Shown here one piece after another: positions 1 to 11,769 of a stretch of DNA of 64,000 nucleotides. Below the pieces are notes generated by a model, which saw only the letters and a list, made by a program, of their open reading frames with translations, had not been told where the DNA came from and searched no databases. The stretch lies in assembly GCA_030035585.1 (NCBI GenBank), contig CM057462.1, positions 143,618,734 to 143,682,733 on the forward strand. The letters run 5' to 3'. The DNA is from Dugong dugon (taxonomy: Eukaryota > Chordata > Mammalia > Sirenia > Dugongidae). The translations under genes were made by a program, and so were the position numbers. Each line of letters begins with the position of its first letter. Position 1 is the first letter of the stretch.

Positions 1-1754
1 AGAGAGCTTAACAGTATAAATTTTTGGCAGTATATTGGAGTCCTTCCTCAAGTGGACTCAGCCTCCCTTCATTCAAAAGGTTGTGGGTCTTTAAACTCTC
101 TTGAGTCTGGCAATTGACTGAGGAACTGTGACTCTCTATTCTGGTGATTTGAGTTAGACTACTGTTTACCTGACCTAGAATTCATCCGTTTGTACGGATC
201 AAGTAAATATTTAGTAGATTTCCTATCTATTTCACTACTAGGGACATCATGACTAAGTAGCCAATGTCATAAGTCCATACAAGTCAGACTATTTTGATTA
301 GTGCCTTGACTCCGCTGTCAATTACCGTAACCAAGCCCACGTTGTCTTTGTCAGTTGAATGCAGCCACTTGGCCCCTACTACCATGAGGTCCAATCAGCC
401 CCATTGTAGTTAGGTGTCTTAATTCAGTTAGGGCAGTTCCCATTGTAAAATCTGATTTTCACAAAATAGCAACCACAGCAGTCTTCAAGGATGCTGGAGC
501 TCCCTTCACAAATTTGTTCCTCACAGTTATGGTAAAAGATGTGTCCTCTGGGCATTCCATGTGTGGGTCTGTGAGTCTATCCTGATAAATCCGCTCTAGC
601 TTGCCAATTTTCCTAAGCATTTGGATACCTTCTTCTACAGTATACAAAGGCAGGTCTGGTACTTCAACTCAATTTAGTGTCAGCCACCTCATAATCCATG
701 CTTCAGCAACCCAATCAAATAAACTATTAGATCCTTTCCTGAAACATTGTATGAAGAATCTGTGCTTAGCAGACCCATATCAATAAACTCAGACTGATCC
801 ATCTTTATGTTCCTTGCACCGTTATCCCACACCCTTAATAGTCATTCCCACACATATTCCCCAGGTTTCTGTTTGCACATATTAGAAAAGTCAAGCAGTT
901 CTTTTGGAGTGTAGCATACCTACACCTGGGTCAAACTTTGTTCTTCACCTTTTGGGGCTCACTGAGACTTAAGTCTAATTATTGGTCTAGAAGCTAAACT
1001 CCCTAGTTTGGAATTGTTTTGAGAACATTCAGCATTGTCTTGTAAAGCATCTGCCTCAGGCGATGCCCCAGGCAATGATTCAGGCAAGGGCTCTTTAGAG
1101 GCAGCTGGGCTAGGGCTAATCTCGTTAGATGGGAGTGGAGGGGCTGATGATTTTTCTGGGCAGGATGGTTTAGCAGACAAACGTGAAATAATCTCTTCAG
1201 TTGGAAGTGGTTCTGTTGGCAGGAGTGATTCAATGGAATTTAGGGACTCAGTGTCTCCAGCTTCTTGATTATCTGCCCATATGTCCTCATCTCAAGTTTC
1301 AGGATCCCATTTCTTCCCAGTCAATGCCCTCACTTTAACTTCAGACAACTCTCAAGGTTGGCAATTGAGCCAGAATTGTAGTTCAGCCACTCTTACAGTA
1401 AGACTCTGGGTTTGGTTTTCAGCAATATCAGTTCTGTTACTAAAAGAAATAAGGCTTTCTTTCAAAGCACATGTGGGAGCTTTGAGGTCGTTTATGTGGC
1501 TCCTGAGCTTTGTATCTCTTTGTTTCACATTTATCTGGCAAAAGTAGGACCAACCAACCAGCTTCCTTATACTTCTCATTATGACAAAATTGTAAAAAGT
1601 TTTCATACATGCAACCACTCAGAGCCTCGCCTTTCACCAATACCTGATCTTTAGTGGTGAAATTTTGCATTTGAATTGCCACTTCATGCCATGGATTAGC
1701 AGTGCCCTCTTTACTACTGGAAGCAGAGTCATCAACATCTTTAAGACTAACCAT
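1..1754 (-). pseudogene. gag-like pseudogene of the ERV-L-like provirus
   Basis: Several open pieces in different frames lie downstream of the primer site. An N-terminal piece starts with Met at 1754 and runs to 1440. A Pro/Ser-rich piece lies at about 1233-959, and a piece at 647-459 ends in KFVKGAPASLKTAVVAIL. The last resembles the end of a retroviral capsid domain, where a hydrophobic residue and a SAP/GAP motif precede a helix before the nucleocapsid region. In an intact virus Gag would assemble the particle. Here the frame is broken repeatedly and no zinc knuckle is visible before the window edge. The gag call is moderately secure; the family is inferred from the LTR and primer site. 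Confidence 0.5.
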
Positions 1755-1801
1755 ACTTGAGAACCAATTTAGAAAACTTATCCTTACAATTTGATTTCTC
1801 T

Positions 1802-1820
1802 AGAACCACTCTCGGTACCA
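1802..1820 (-). promoter_or_regulatory. Primer-binding site, tRNA-Leu-like
   Basis: On the minus strand this begins TGGTACCGAGAGTGG, two bases after the CA end of the LTR. That is the expected position for the tRNA primer site that starts retroviral minus-strand synthesis. The Leu assignment is by similarity to remembered ERV-L sites. Confidence 0.55.
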
Positions 1821-1822
1821 AA

Positions 1823-2471
1823 TGTCTCATGCTGGGTTCTCTAGAGAAGTAAAACCAGTAAAGTGTATAAATATATATAAAGATTTGTGTCAAGGAAACA
1901 GCTCACATGATTGTAGAGGGTGAAACATCCATAGTCCGTGGATCCGGATAGCTGCATGGGCTGGCAAACCCAAGATCGCAGGATGGAGAGCAGGGCTCTT
2001 ACTCACAGGCTGTGAAGGTTGGCAAATCCCAAGATCAGCAGGCAAGAACACAAGGTTTCTCCTGATTCACATAGCTGAATGGGCTGGTGAACCCAAGACT
2101 GGTAGGTTGGAGAGCAGGACTCTTGCTCACAGATTGTGAAGATCAACATATCCCAAGATAGGCAGGTAAGCTACTAGCTCAAGTCCCAAGAACCAGAGGT
2201 CAGATGAACAAGAGGCAGCTGCAGGATCCAGAACAAGCCAAAAACCTTGGCAAGGCGAGCAGGAAGGAAGTATGTGGCAGAGGCCAGAGAAATGAAGTAT
2301 GAGGGGGAGGTGAGCCACCACAGGCCCTGTTTTCACCAGTACCACTCAGCAGATTCCATCATGGGGGTGATAACATATCAAATTTCAACAGGGAGGTGAT
2401 CACATTATAAAACTGCCAAAACACTAAGAATCATGGCCCAGGCAAGTTGACACAGAATCTTAACCATCACA
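1823..2471 (-). repeat. LTR of the ERV-L-like provirus
   Basis: The LTR is about 649 bp with TG...CA ends. It contains an imperfect tandem duplication of about 123 bp. Unit 1 begins near 1949 and unit 2 near 2072; both contain GGGCTGG, an AACCCAAGA-type block, GGAGAGCAGG and a CTCACAG-type block. An AT-rich stretch with TATA-like words lies at 1866-1886, near the 3' side of the LTR on the minus strand. Confidence 0.6.
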
Positions 2472-2473
2472 CA

Positions 2474-3784
2474 TCCCAAAGACCATTACACTACACTTCG
2501 GTTTAATAATTCAAGTCCTACTAAATATATCTGAAAGAGAGATACAGAAAGTGGTGCTCAAGTTCTCCTCCCTTGCTTTGACTAGAAATTTTCTATTAAT
2601 GGGCTGCATATATTGGGTTTCACATAAAGTTTTATCTCATAAAAGATTATTTGGATTCTTTTTTAAAAGTAAAACTTCTGGTATAATAAAAATAACAAGA
2701 TTTTGTAGGAATTTGTTAAATGGAAATAAGAGTACAGTTACCACAGGGTGTTTGCAAAGATGAAATGATATATTGTAATTGCCTAGCCCAGAGAATGATA
2801 TCATTGACTTCATTTATGAGGCTCATTATGCTTTGACTCCGTTAATTAGCTTTGTGACTGTTCACAATAACCACACTCAGATGATACTGAGCCAAAAAAA
2901 AAAAAAGAAAGAAAAAATTCAAATATCTATAATTTGATTATTCTAATTCAAAATATTAATATGGCTAAAGTTTCTTCATTGTTCATTCTTAATTTGAAAT
3001 GAGTGATAATAAAGAAATAAAAAGAAATTCCAGTCAGGTCTCAGTTGGAAAATTCTATATATGCACAAGTTATGACATTGGCCATTTTGCTATTGAAATT
3101 ATGCATTTCTAATGCTGACATAAAATCTAAATGAGCAAGTACAACATCAGGTTTTAATTTTCTAAACCTCATAATTTATAGTATGAAAACTGATCCTGAA
3201 TCCCATATACACATATAGTATCTGATTCCTTCAGCATGTGTTCCAGCTGTGTAAAAAATTAAATATATATTTCTGATACAATACAAGTCACGTATCCTTT
3301 AAAATATACTTTCAATTAACTTTCATTATCTGGAGGAAAATCCCAAAATTTGGATAATATTTCCTAATATTTGTATTAAAATTAAATCATCCTTTTAATT
3401 ACAATTAACTACAATTTACAATCACTGTAAAGGTCTGGAAGTTTAACTAATATAAATATTTTTAAATTACTGAAACCCCATGTTTAAGAATTCTCATTTT
3501 TGCAATCTAACATGTTTACTCTCCTTAGAATCCACAGATTTGTAAGAATTAGAGGTAAGTTTCCAGCAGACTATATATAACCATTAGCATCACATAATAT
3601 AACTTATTTTTATTTTCCTTCTTTTTCTCAATGTCTCACCCCTTCTCTGTCTCCCCTTTCTTCTGTCCTGCCTTTCTTTCTTCTGTTAATTTTTCGTTTT
3701 TGCAAGTCCAGCTACATTTGAAACTCCAAATAGAATCGTAATAATATTATTAAAAAGCATAGGGAAAATAGAAATGTTTCTTTG
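2474..3784. other. AT-rich sequence without a recognised gene
   Basis: This stretch has an A-rich run near 2896-2920 and pyrimidine-rich sequence around 3610-3690. The longest open frame is about 70 codons and looks random. No repeat family was recognised. Confidence 0.5.
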
Positions 3785-4291
3785 TGTCATGTGTCCCCCA
3801 GAAATATGTGTATCAATTAGCCATGATTCCCAGTACTGTGTGATTGTCCACCATTTTGTCATCTGATGTGATTTTCCTATATGTTGTGAATCCTACCTCT
3901 ATGATGTTCATGAGGTGAGATGGGTGGCATTTATGTTAATGAGGCAGGATTCAGTCTACAGGATTGGATTGTGTCTTGGGCCAGTCACTTTTGAAATATA
4001 AAAGAGAGAAGCAAGGAGGGAGACAGGGGGACCACATACCACCAAGAAAGCAACACCAGGAGCAGAGTGTATCCTTGGTACCCTGAGTCCCTGCACCAGA
4101 GAAGCTCCTCGATCAGGGGAAGATTGATGAGAAGGACCTTCCTCTAGAGCCTACAGAGAGAAAGCCTTCCTCTGGAGCTGAAGCCCTGAATTTGGACTTG
4201 TAGCCTATTACACTATAAGAGAATAATTTTTCTTTGTTAAAGCCATCCACTTGTGGTATTTCTGTTATAGCAGCACAAGGTGGCTAACACA
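3785..4291 (+). mobile_element. Solo LTR, MaLR/ERVL-type
   Basis: The sequence starts TGTCATGTGTCCCCC and ends GGCTAACACA, the shape of MaLR-type LTRs. It contains AGATATAAA-like and AATAATTTTTC words where TATA and poly(A) signals are expected, and CACTTGTGGTATTTCTG near the end. It is flanked by CTTTG and CCTTG, an imperfect 5-bp target duplication. A second diverged relative lies at 15182-15575. No internal sequence is attached, so this is a solo LTR left by recombination. Confidence 0.65.
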
Positions 4292-4825
4292 CCTTGGTAC
4301 ATGGTTTCATATTTTCATTGCATGTGTGTAGAATTTTTTTTCATTGTCAATAACTCTGCTGCCAGGTCACATTAATCTTAATTTCTATAATGGCATTTTT
4401 AAAATTAATACTATGAAGAATAAGAACAAAACTAAAGAGCATTAAGTGCCCTTTACTTGCTTTTCACCTTTCCAATAGTGATTATTCTCCCCTGATTTAG
4501 GTCACAGATACACAAATTAATTAATGTATGAATTCAACAAATATGTCTTCTGTGTTGCACTAGGTGTGAGGTAAAGAGTAATTACACAGAAATTGTGGGA
4601 AAAACAAATAATACAATATAAAGTGGCAGGTGCTATTATAAAGATGTATAAAATAACTGCATTAAAAGAAGACAGTAACAATAAACTCTCCTCACTATTC
4701 TCACAGATGATTTAATAAGGAGATTTTGATTTTTGTCGTAAAATATTGGCAGGAGTTTATAAAGTGACAGGTACCAAGCCTTTCTAAACAGATAGAAGAG
4801 ACCTGCATAAATGGAAAAATATACC
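4292..4825. other. No gene recognised; possible old MIR/L2-type trace
   Basis: AT-rich sequence. The words around 4530-4600 (ATTCAACAAATATGTCTTCTG, then a growth-factor-free GTAAAGAGTAATTACACAG) are reminiscent of ancient L2/MIR-class repeats but too diverged to call. Confidence 0.3.
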
Positions 4826-7135
4826 TTGCTCATGGATAGGTAGACTCAACATAGTGAAAATGTCAATTCTACCCAAAGCAATCTACAGATACAATGCAAT
4901 CCCAATCCAAATTCCAGCAGCATTTTTTAATGAGATGGAGAAACAAATCACCAACTTCATATGGAAAGAGAAGAGGCCCCGAATAAATAATGCACTACTC
5001 AAGAAGGAGAACAAAGTGGGAGGCCATACACTACCTGATTTTAGCACCTATTACACTGCCATGGTAGTCAAGACAGCCTGGTACTGGCACAACAGATACA
5101 TAGACCAATGGAACAGAATTGAGAATCCAGATATAAGCTCATCCACCTATGAGCAGCTAATATTTGACAAAGGCTCAAAGTCCGTTAATTGGGGAAAAGA
5201 CAATCTCTTCAACAAATGGTGCTGGCATAATTGGATATCTATATGCAAAAAACTGAAACAAGACCCATATCTCACACCATGTACAAAAACTAACTCAAAA
5301 TGGATCAAAGACTTAAATATAAAATCGAAAACGATAAAGATCATGGAAGAAAAAATAGGGACAATGATAGGAGCCCTGATACATGGCATAAACACAATAC
5401 GAACCATAAGTAACAATGCACGAGCATCAGAAGAGAGATTAGATAAATAAGAGCTCCTAAAAATCAAACACTTATGCTCATCCAAAGACTTCACCAAAAG
5501 AGTCAAAAGACAACCTACAGACTGGGAAACAAATTTTGGCTACGACAAATCCGATCAGCATTTAATCTCTAAAATCTACAAGATACTGCAAAACCTCAAC
5601 AGCAAAAAGACAAATAACCCAATTAAAAAATGGGCAAAGGATATGAACAGGCACTTCACCAAAGAAGATATTCAAGCAGACAACAGATACATGAAGAAAT
5701 GCTCACAATCATTAGCCATTAGACAAATTCAGATCAAAACTACAATGAGATATCATCTCACCCCAACAAGGCTAGCATTAATCCAAAAAAACACAAAATA
5801 ACAAATGATGGAGAGGTTGTGGAGAGACTGGAACACTTATACACCGTTGGTGGGAATGTAAAATGTTACAACCACTTTGGAATCGATTTGGCACTTCCTA
5901 AAAAACTAAAAATAAAAGTACCATGTGATCCAGCTATCCCGCTCCTTGGAGTATATCCTAGAGAAACAAGAGCCATCACATGAATAGATATATGCACACC
6001 TATGTTCATCGCAGCACTGTTCACAATAGCCAAAAGATGGAAGCAACCTAAGTGCCCATCGATGGAGGAAAGGATAAACAAACTATGGTATATCCACACA
6101 ATGGAATATCATGCAATGATAAAGAATGATGACGAAGCTGTGAAACATCATATAACTTGGTGGAAGCTGGAACTTATTATGCTGAGTGAATTTAATCAGG
6201 CACAGAAGGACAAATACTGTACAAGACCACTATTACAAGAACTCAAGAAAAGGTTTAAACCCAGAAGAAAACTTTCCTTGATGGTTACAGGGGTGGGGAG
6301 TGAGGTTGAGGGTTATTCACTAACTAGAAAGTAGAAAAGAATGATCTTAGGTGAAGGGAAGGACAGCACACACTACAGGGGAAGTCAGCAGAACTGGACT
6401 AAACCAAAGCTAAGCAGTTTCCTCAATACAATCAAATACTTTGAGAGACAGAGTAGCAGGAATGTGGGGTCTGGGGACCATGCATTCAGGGGATATCTAG
6501 GTCAATTGGCATAGCAAAGCTTATTAAGAAAATGTTCTGCATCCTACTTTGGTGAGTGGCTTCTGGGGTCATAAAAGCTTGCAAGCGGCCATCTAAGATG
6601 CATCAATTGGTCCCAACCACTTGGAGTAAAAGAGAATGAAGAACACCAAAGACATAAGGAAAGTATTGGCCCAAGAGACAGAATGGGCCACATAAACCAG
6701 AGACTTCATCAGTCTGAGACCAGAAGAACTAGATGGTGCCCAGCTACCACCAATGAACGTCCTGACAGGGAACACAACAGAGGGTCCCTGATGGAGCAGT
6801 AGAACGATGGGATGCAGAACTCAAATTCTAGTAAGAAGACCAGACTTAATGGTCTGACTAAGACTGGAAGCACCCCAGAAGCATGGCCCCTGGTCTCTCC
6901 ATCACCCCAGAACTAAAACAATTTGGGTTCATTGAGGTGGGAGGCGTAGTGAGTTAATGAATCTGGTTTTACATACGGTTACTTGGAGGTGTAGATAATA
7001 GAATGAAGTTTGGCTAACAGATACATCTCTAGGAAGGTTTTATCCTACAGGTGGATGTGAGAATGATGGAGTTAGATTATACAGTTCGTGAGAAAATTTC
7101 CTGAGTGTACACATGAATGGCCAGGAAGAAACATT
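4826..7135 (+). mobile_element. L1 LINE, 5'-truncated, plus strand
   Basis: The insert begins inside ORF2 and runs through the ORF2 C-terminus into a long 3' UTR. The 3' UTR includes a segment (about 6400-6900) that matches the full-length minus-strand L1 near 24000-24300. The poly(A)-side end is placed near 7135 by composition only. No clear target duplication was found. Truncation at the 5' end is the usual result of incomplete target-primed reverse transcription. Confidence 0.8.
4830..6334 (+). pseudogene. L1 ORF2 C-terminal fragment (dead)
   Basis: L1 ORF2 encodes the endonuclease/reverse transcriptase that copies L1 RNA into DNA; only the part after the RT domain is present. The first open piece (4854-5450) begins with [20 protein letters not shown] and contains [15 protein letters not shown], hallmarks of this region in mammalian L1s. 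The stop TAA at 5448-5450 replaces a residue that is Trp in the minus-strand copy (DNWDLLK), and L1 coding continues past it in the same frame. A second open piece (6002-6334) starts MFIAALFTIAKRWKQPKCP and carries the extreme C-terminus. At least one nonsense change and further breaks separate the pieces. Confidence 0.8.
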
Positions 7136-7540
7136 TAGTCTGAAAATGTTTATTTATTTATTTTTATCCTCTTGAGGCCTGCATGGTGTTCACAATAATT
7201 TTGATTTTAAACGTACCTAGGTAGGATCTACATTCTTCCACTATTAAAAGAGTATCTCTCTACTCCTTGTTTAATTATACCTGTCCACATCACTTATTTA
7301 TTTTACCTACCTGGTTTTTTAACAATAAATGTTACAGTATTTCCTGAGTATTTACTATGCACTAAGCTATTATAGAGTGTAATAATAAAGTTTATATTGA
7401 GTACTTATTATATGCCAGACACCGTGATAAACTTTCAAAAGAATTCTTTGAAGTCTTAAAATGATGTATAAACACAATAGTAGTGAATAATACTTATCTT
7501 TATTCTAAAGACAATAAAGTTAACTTCTGCTAAGACAACC
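7136..7540. other. AT-rich sequence with possible MIR-like fragment
   Basis: Around 7395-7530 the words TTGAGTACTTATTATATGCC and AGACACCGTG resemble the conserved part of ancient MIR/L2-class repeats. The remainder is unrecognised. Confidence 0.3.
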
Positions 7541-7679
7541 ATATTTTTACGATAACAGCACATACCTTCTACATTTGTTCGCCAACTGCTCCCTCTCCCT
7601 CAAGGTATTTTCATAAGTGTGCTTTGCTAATTGGCAAACAAAACCAGAAGGCACATGTTATTTGCATAAAAATACAGTA
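7541..7679. mobile_element. Short palindromic MITE-like element, deleted copy
   Basis: The left part (ATTTTTACGATAACAGCACA, then CCTTCTACATTTGTTCGCC) is the imperfect reverse complement of the right part (GGCAAACAAAACCAGAAGG, CACATGTTATTTGCATAAA). The same inverted-repeat sequence occurs at 49776-49989 in a longer form between TA dinucleotides. It encodes nothing. Likely a nonautonomous DNA transposon related to Tc1/mariner-type elements; the family name is unknown to me. Confidence 0.5.
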
Positions 7680-7849
7680 TTTTTTCATAACTATAGTGAC
7701 TAAGTTCATTCCAAATGTAAGTCTTCAAATTTAAACTTTATTTTATTAAAAATACCATTGGAGAAAGTAGGCTTTTTTTTTTTTTTTAAGAGAGAAACAA
7801 GCATGAGAAGGTTTGATTACTGATATGGTTGTTAACTCTATGATTGCAA

Positions 7850-8062
7850 TTAAAAAAAAAATGTTGCTATTGAGTCAATTCCAACTTGTGACAACCCCAG
7901 CTATGCAGATTAAAATTCAGAGGGTTTTCAAGGCTGTGACCTTTCAGAAGAAGATCGAAGATTGCCAGACTTTTCTTCTGAGGTGCCTCTGGGTGGGTTT
8001 GAACAGCCAACCTTTTAGTTAGTAGTCTAGCACTTAACTATTTGTACCACCCAGAGACTCCA
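7850..8062 (-). mobile_element. AfroSINE copy
   Basis: On the minus strand it begins GGAGTCTCTGGGTGGTAC and carries a tRNA-like A box (GGTACAAATAGTTAAGTGC) and B-box region, then CCCAGAGGCACCTCAGAAGA, and ends near TTGACTCAATAGCAAC. This is the longer AfroSINE form. It is an RNA polymerase III-type SINE with no coding capacity. Confidence 0.75.
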
Positions 8063-8819
8063 CTTATTTCAATATTTTATTACATTTTATCTTTCCACTT
8101 GTCTACAGAGTTTCTTATGTCTTTTAAAAAAAATGATTTTTGTCTTCTACATACATGGAAAAATTTTATTTCAAACTGAAGGCTTAGACACAGATTTCAT
8201 ATGCAGGATACAGCGTAGATGGGTAATTTTGTAACCTACAGTGTTATTATTCTATGCTAAAGTTATCTATCCCAGAGCAACAGATTGGTATCAAGGCATT
8301 TGCTTTTTATTTTTGAATAGTTGTAATATTAATTAGCTTGAAAGGCTTATTAATGGGAAGAAAAAAATTCATATATTATTGTTAAAATATAGCAAACCAT
8401 AAAATGTTAAATAATGCAGGGCAAAAGCCATTTTCCATTAATTATCACTTATATGAAATTACCTATCATAACTCAACTATAATATTCATTCTCATAAGAA
8501 TTTGTAAATAAGGTGCAGTATAACCTGAAAAAAATAAAAATAAAATCCATGAGGACTAAAGGAGACTTAAAATAATTTTAAAAATAAAATTTTCTTTCTA
8601 GCCCTGAAATATTACAAGATTATTACTTCAGTTATGATTACTTCCTAATACTTAGCCCACAAATACATGTAAAAATATATTTTAATTAAAGAAAGATGGA
8701 AGAAAGAATAAACAAATGAATACATAAATGGATACATACATGTATTTATATAGTCCTAGATCTAACTACTGCCCAAATTTACAGAGACTGAAAAAAATTT
8801 AAGCAAGTATAAATAGAAA
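8063..8819. other. AT-rich sequence, nothing recognised
   Basis: No open frame, RNA gene or repeat family could be supported. Sequence is rich in A and T runs. Confidence 0.5.
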
Positions 8820-9008
8820 ATGGAGTCCTTTGGTAGTGCAATAGTTAAGCGCTTGACTACCAACTGAAAGATCAGGAATTCACAGACAGGTTTGGCAATT
8901 TGCTTCCAAATGGTCACAGCCTTGAAAACCGTGTAAAGCAGTTCTACTCTGCACACATGGGGTGACCATAAGTTGGAATCAGCTTGAAGGTAATCACCAA
9001 CAACCACA
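8820..9008 (+). mobile_element. AfroSINE copy
   Basis: It starts TGGAGTCCTTTGGTAGTGC and carries a decayed A-box region (GTGCAATAGTTAAGCGC). The body has AACCGTGTAAAGCAGTTCTA and CACACATGGGGTGACC, and the 3' end AAGTTGGAATCAGCTTGAAG resembles the RTE 3' end. It sits directly beside the RTE at 9015. Confidence 0.7.
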
Positions 9009-9014
9009 AAATTG

Positions 9015-11362
9015 AAATTGTTGTTGTTGTCAGGTGCTACTACTCATAACAACCCCATGTACAACAGCATGAAACACTGCCCAGTTCTGTGCCATCCACA
9101 CAATTGTTATGTTTGAACTCATTGTTGCAGCCACTGGGTCAAGCCATCTTGTATGGGGTCTTACTCTTTTTTGTTGACCCTCTACTTTATCAAGCCTGAT
9201 GTCCGTCTCCAGGCAATGGACCCTCCCAAAAACATGTACAAAGTACCTGAGACAAAGTCTTGCCATCCTGGCTTCCAAGGAGCACTCTGGCTATAATTCT
9301 TCCAAGAGAGACTTGTTCTTTTTTCTGGCAGTCCATGGTATAGTCAATATTCTTCAACAACACCATAATTTGAAGGGATCAATTTTTCTTAGGTCTTCCT
9401 TATTCATTGTTCACCTTTCCCCTGCATATGAAGTGATTGAAAATATCATGGCTTGGGTCATGCACACCTTAGTCCTCAAAGTGACATCTTTGCTTGTTTA
9501 CACTTTAAAGAGGTCTTTTGCACCAGATTACCAATGCAATGAGTCATTTGATTTCTTGACTGCTGCTTCCATGGGTGTTGATTGTGGATCCAAGTAAAAT
9601 GAAATCCTTGACAACTCCATATTTTCTCCATTTATCATGATGTTGGTTATCGGTCCAGTTGTATTTTTGTTTTTTTTATGTTGAGGTATAATGCATACTG
9701 AAGGCTGTAGTCTTTAATCTTTGTTAGTAAGTACTTCAAGTCCTCTTCATCTTCAGCAAGCAAGGATGTGTTATAACAAATTATGGATAACATTTCAAAG
9801 AATGGGAATTCCAGAACATTTAATTATGCTCTTGGGAACCTGTACGTAGACCAAAAGTCATTTTTTCAGACAGAACAAGGGGATATTGTGTGGTTTAAAA
9901 TCAGGAAATGTGTGAGTCAGGGTTGTTTCTTTTCACCATACTTATTCAGTCTGTATGCTGAGCAAATAATCCAGGAAGCTGGACTACATGAAAAAGAACA
10001 TGGCATCGGGATTCATATTAGTCATGATATCCCTCGTTCCATGTCCTCTTCTGAATCCAGCTTGAATTTCTGGCAGTTCCAGGCTGATGTACTGCTGCAA
10101 CTCCTTTTGAATAATCTTCAGCAAAATTTTACTTGCTTGTGTTATTAATGATTTTATTAGATAATTGTTGCATTCTGTTGGACCAGCTTTCTTTGGAATA
10201 GTCACAAATATGGATCTCTTCTAGTTGGTTAAGCAGGTAGCTCTTTCCAAATTTCTTGGCATAAAGCAGTGAGCAGCTTCAGCATTGCAACCCTTTGTTG
10301 AAACATATTGAATTGTATTTGGTCAATTCCTGGAGCCTTGTTTTTCACCAATGCCTTCAGTGCAGCTTGGACCTCTTCCTTCAGTGCCATCAGTTCCTAA
10401 TCATATGCTACCTCCTGAAGCGGTTGAACATCCACCAGTTCTTTTTTGTACAGTGACTCTGTATTTCTTCCATTTCTGTATGACGCTTCCAATGTTGTTC
10501 AATATTTTCCTTGTAGAATTTTTCAATATTGCGACTTGAGGTTTGAGTTTGATTTTTTTCTTCAGTTCTTTCAGCTTGACAAATGCTGAGAGTGTGCTTC
10601 CCTTTTGATTTTCTAACTCCAGGTTTTTGCACATTTCATTGTTATAATTTACTTTGTCTTCTTAAGCCACCCTTTGAAATCTTCTGTTCAGCTCTTTTAC
10701 TTCAGTTCTTCCATTCACTTAGCTACTTTTTACTTTCAAGAGCAAGTTTCAGAGTCTCTTCTGACTTCCATTTTGGTCTTTTCTTTCTTTGTTACATTTT
10801 TAATGATCTTTTGCTTTCTTCATGTATGATGCCCTTGATGTCATTCCACAACTCCTCTGGTCTTGAGTCATTAGTGTTCAATGTGTCAAATCTATTCCTG
10901 AGATGGTCCCCAAATTTCAGGTGAGATACTCATACTTCATACATTCCACATTGTTTTAATTATTAAAAGATGTTTGCAGCTGTTTCTTCTCATTTTGAGT
11001 CATGCCACGTCAGCCAATGAAGGTCCTGAAAGCTTGACTCCATCCATGTCATTAATGTTGACTCTACTTTGAGAAGGCAGCTCTTCCTCAGTCGTATTTT
11101 GAGTGCCTTCTAATCTAAGGGGCTCATCTTCTGGCACTATATCAGACAATGTTCTTCTGCTATCCCTAATGTTTTCACTAGCATTTTTTTTTTCTTTCCA
11201 GTAGTAGACTGCCAGGTCCTTCCTAGTCTGTTTTAGTCTGGAAGTTCAGCTGAAACCTGCCCACCATGGGTGACCTTGCTCGTGTTTGAAATACTGGTGG
11301 CATAGCTTCCAGCATCAGAGCAACATGCAGGCCACCATAATAAGACAAACTGACAGATGCAT
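9015..11362 (-). mobile_element. RTE (BovB-clade, RTE1_LA type) LINE, rearranged
   Basis: On the minus strand this runs from the RTE 5' region (11362, with TGGTGGCCTGCATGTTGCTC) to the 3' end with a (CAA)n-type tail (9015-9029). The single ORF of RTE elements encodes an APE-like endonuclease followed by a reverse transcriptase. Here it has stops throughout. Two rearrangements are visible. Bases 9777-10018 read in the opposite (plus) orientation. Near 10930 the 5' leader is joined directly to the region downstream of the endonuclease domain, deleting that domain. Opposite-strand open frames in this stretch are not genes. Confidence 0.8.
9777..10018 (+). other. Internal inverted segment of the RTE
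   Basis: This block reads as RTE on the plus strand, from CAAATTATGGATAACATTTC through GTGTGAGTCAGGGTTG to GGAAGCTGGACTACATG. RTE sequence on both sides reads on the minus strand. Relative to related copies, sequence is missing at both breakpoints, including the reverse transcriptase YADD region. Confidence 0.7.
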
Positions 11363-11769
11363 GGCAGAAAATTGAAATACACAAGTTTAATCCAACACAG
11401 TTGAAGAACTGAATGGATAATATTGGTGTGTGTCAGATACAGCTTTACAATGTCGACTCTACTCAGCTAGCAGGAGTGATCTTGGACTTGTATTGAAAAT
11501 GAAACTCATAAGACGCAACTGGCTTTGCCTAGTACCTAGTTTAAGTAGATTTGAACCCTGCATACCACCAGCATAGTGGATATTTCATGACTACCTGAAT
11601 ATCCTAAATTTTGCTCCCATGTGAATGCTTATTGTCATGAGAGTTGTGGATGACAAAGCAAGGACCTACTCATTTTAGGGAAGACATCTTTTCTGGGGAC
11701 CCTTCAGCTTTTACACCTTGGTATTCAAGTAGCAACTTTAGTGGTGTATAATGTTTGGCAAATTAGAGA
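11363..11769. other. Unrecognised sequence between two RTE pieces
   Basis: No gene or repeat recognised. It lies between the 5' end of one RTE copy and a 3' fragment of another. Confidence 0.4.

Larger units (their letters stand above)
1..2471 (-). mobile_element. ERV-L-like endogenous retrovirus, 5' end, truncated by the window edge
   Basis: Read on the minus strand, an LTR (2471 down to 1823) is followed after 2 bases by a primer-binding site and then by decayed gag running to base 1. The LTR starts TGTGATGG and ends GAGACA. The primer-binding site lies at 1802-1820 and begins TGGTACCGAGAGTGG. It resembles the tRNA-Leu-type site of ERV-L/MaLR elements. The 3' part of the provirus lies outside the window. 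Stops and frameshifts throughout show that it is inactive. Assignment to ERV-L rests on the primer site, LTR start and gag pattern, not on a search. Confidence 0.65.

Noticed and set aside
959..1268. Overlapping frames on both strands around 1000-1270
   Set aside because: They fall in the decayed gag linker of the provirus; the plus-strand frame is a shadow and the minus-strand frames are broken gag.
5147..5506. 119-codon minus-strand frame
   Set aside because: It is the complement of L1 ORF2 coding sequence.
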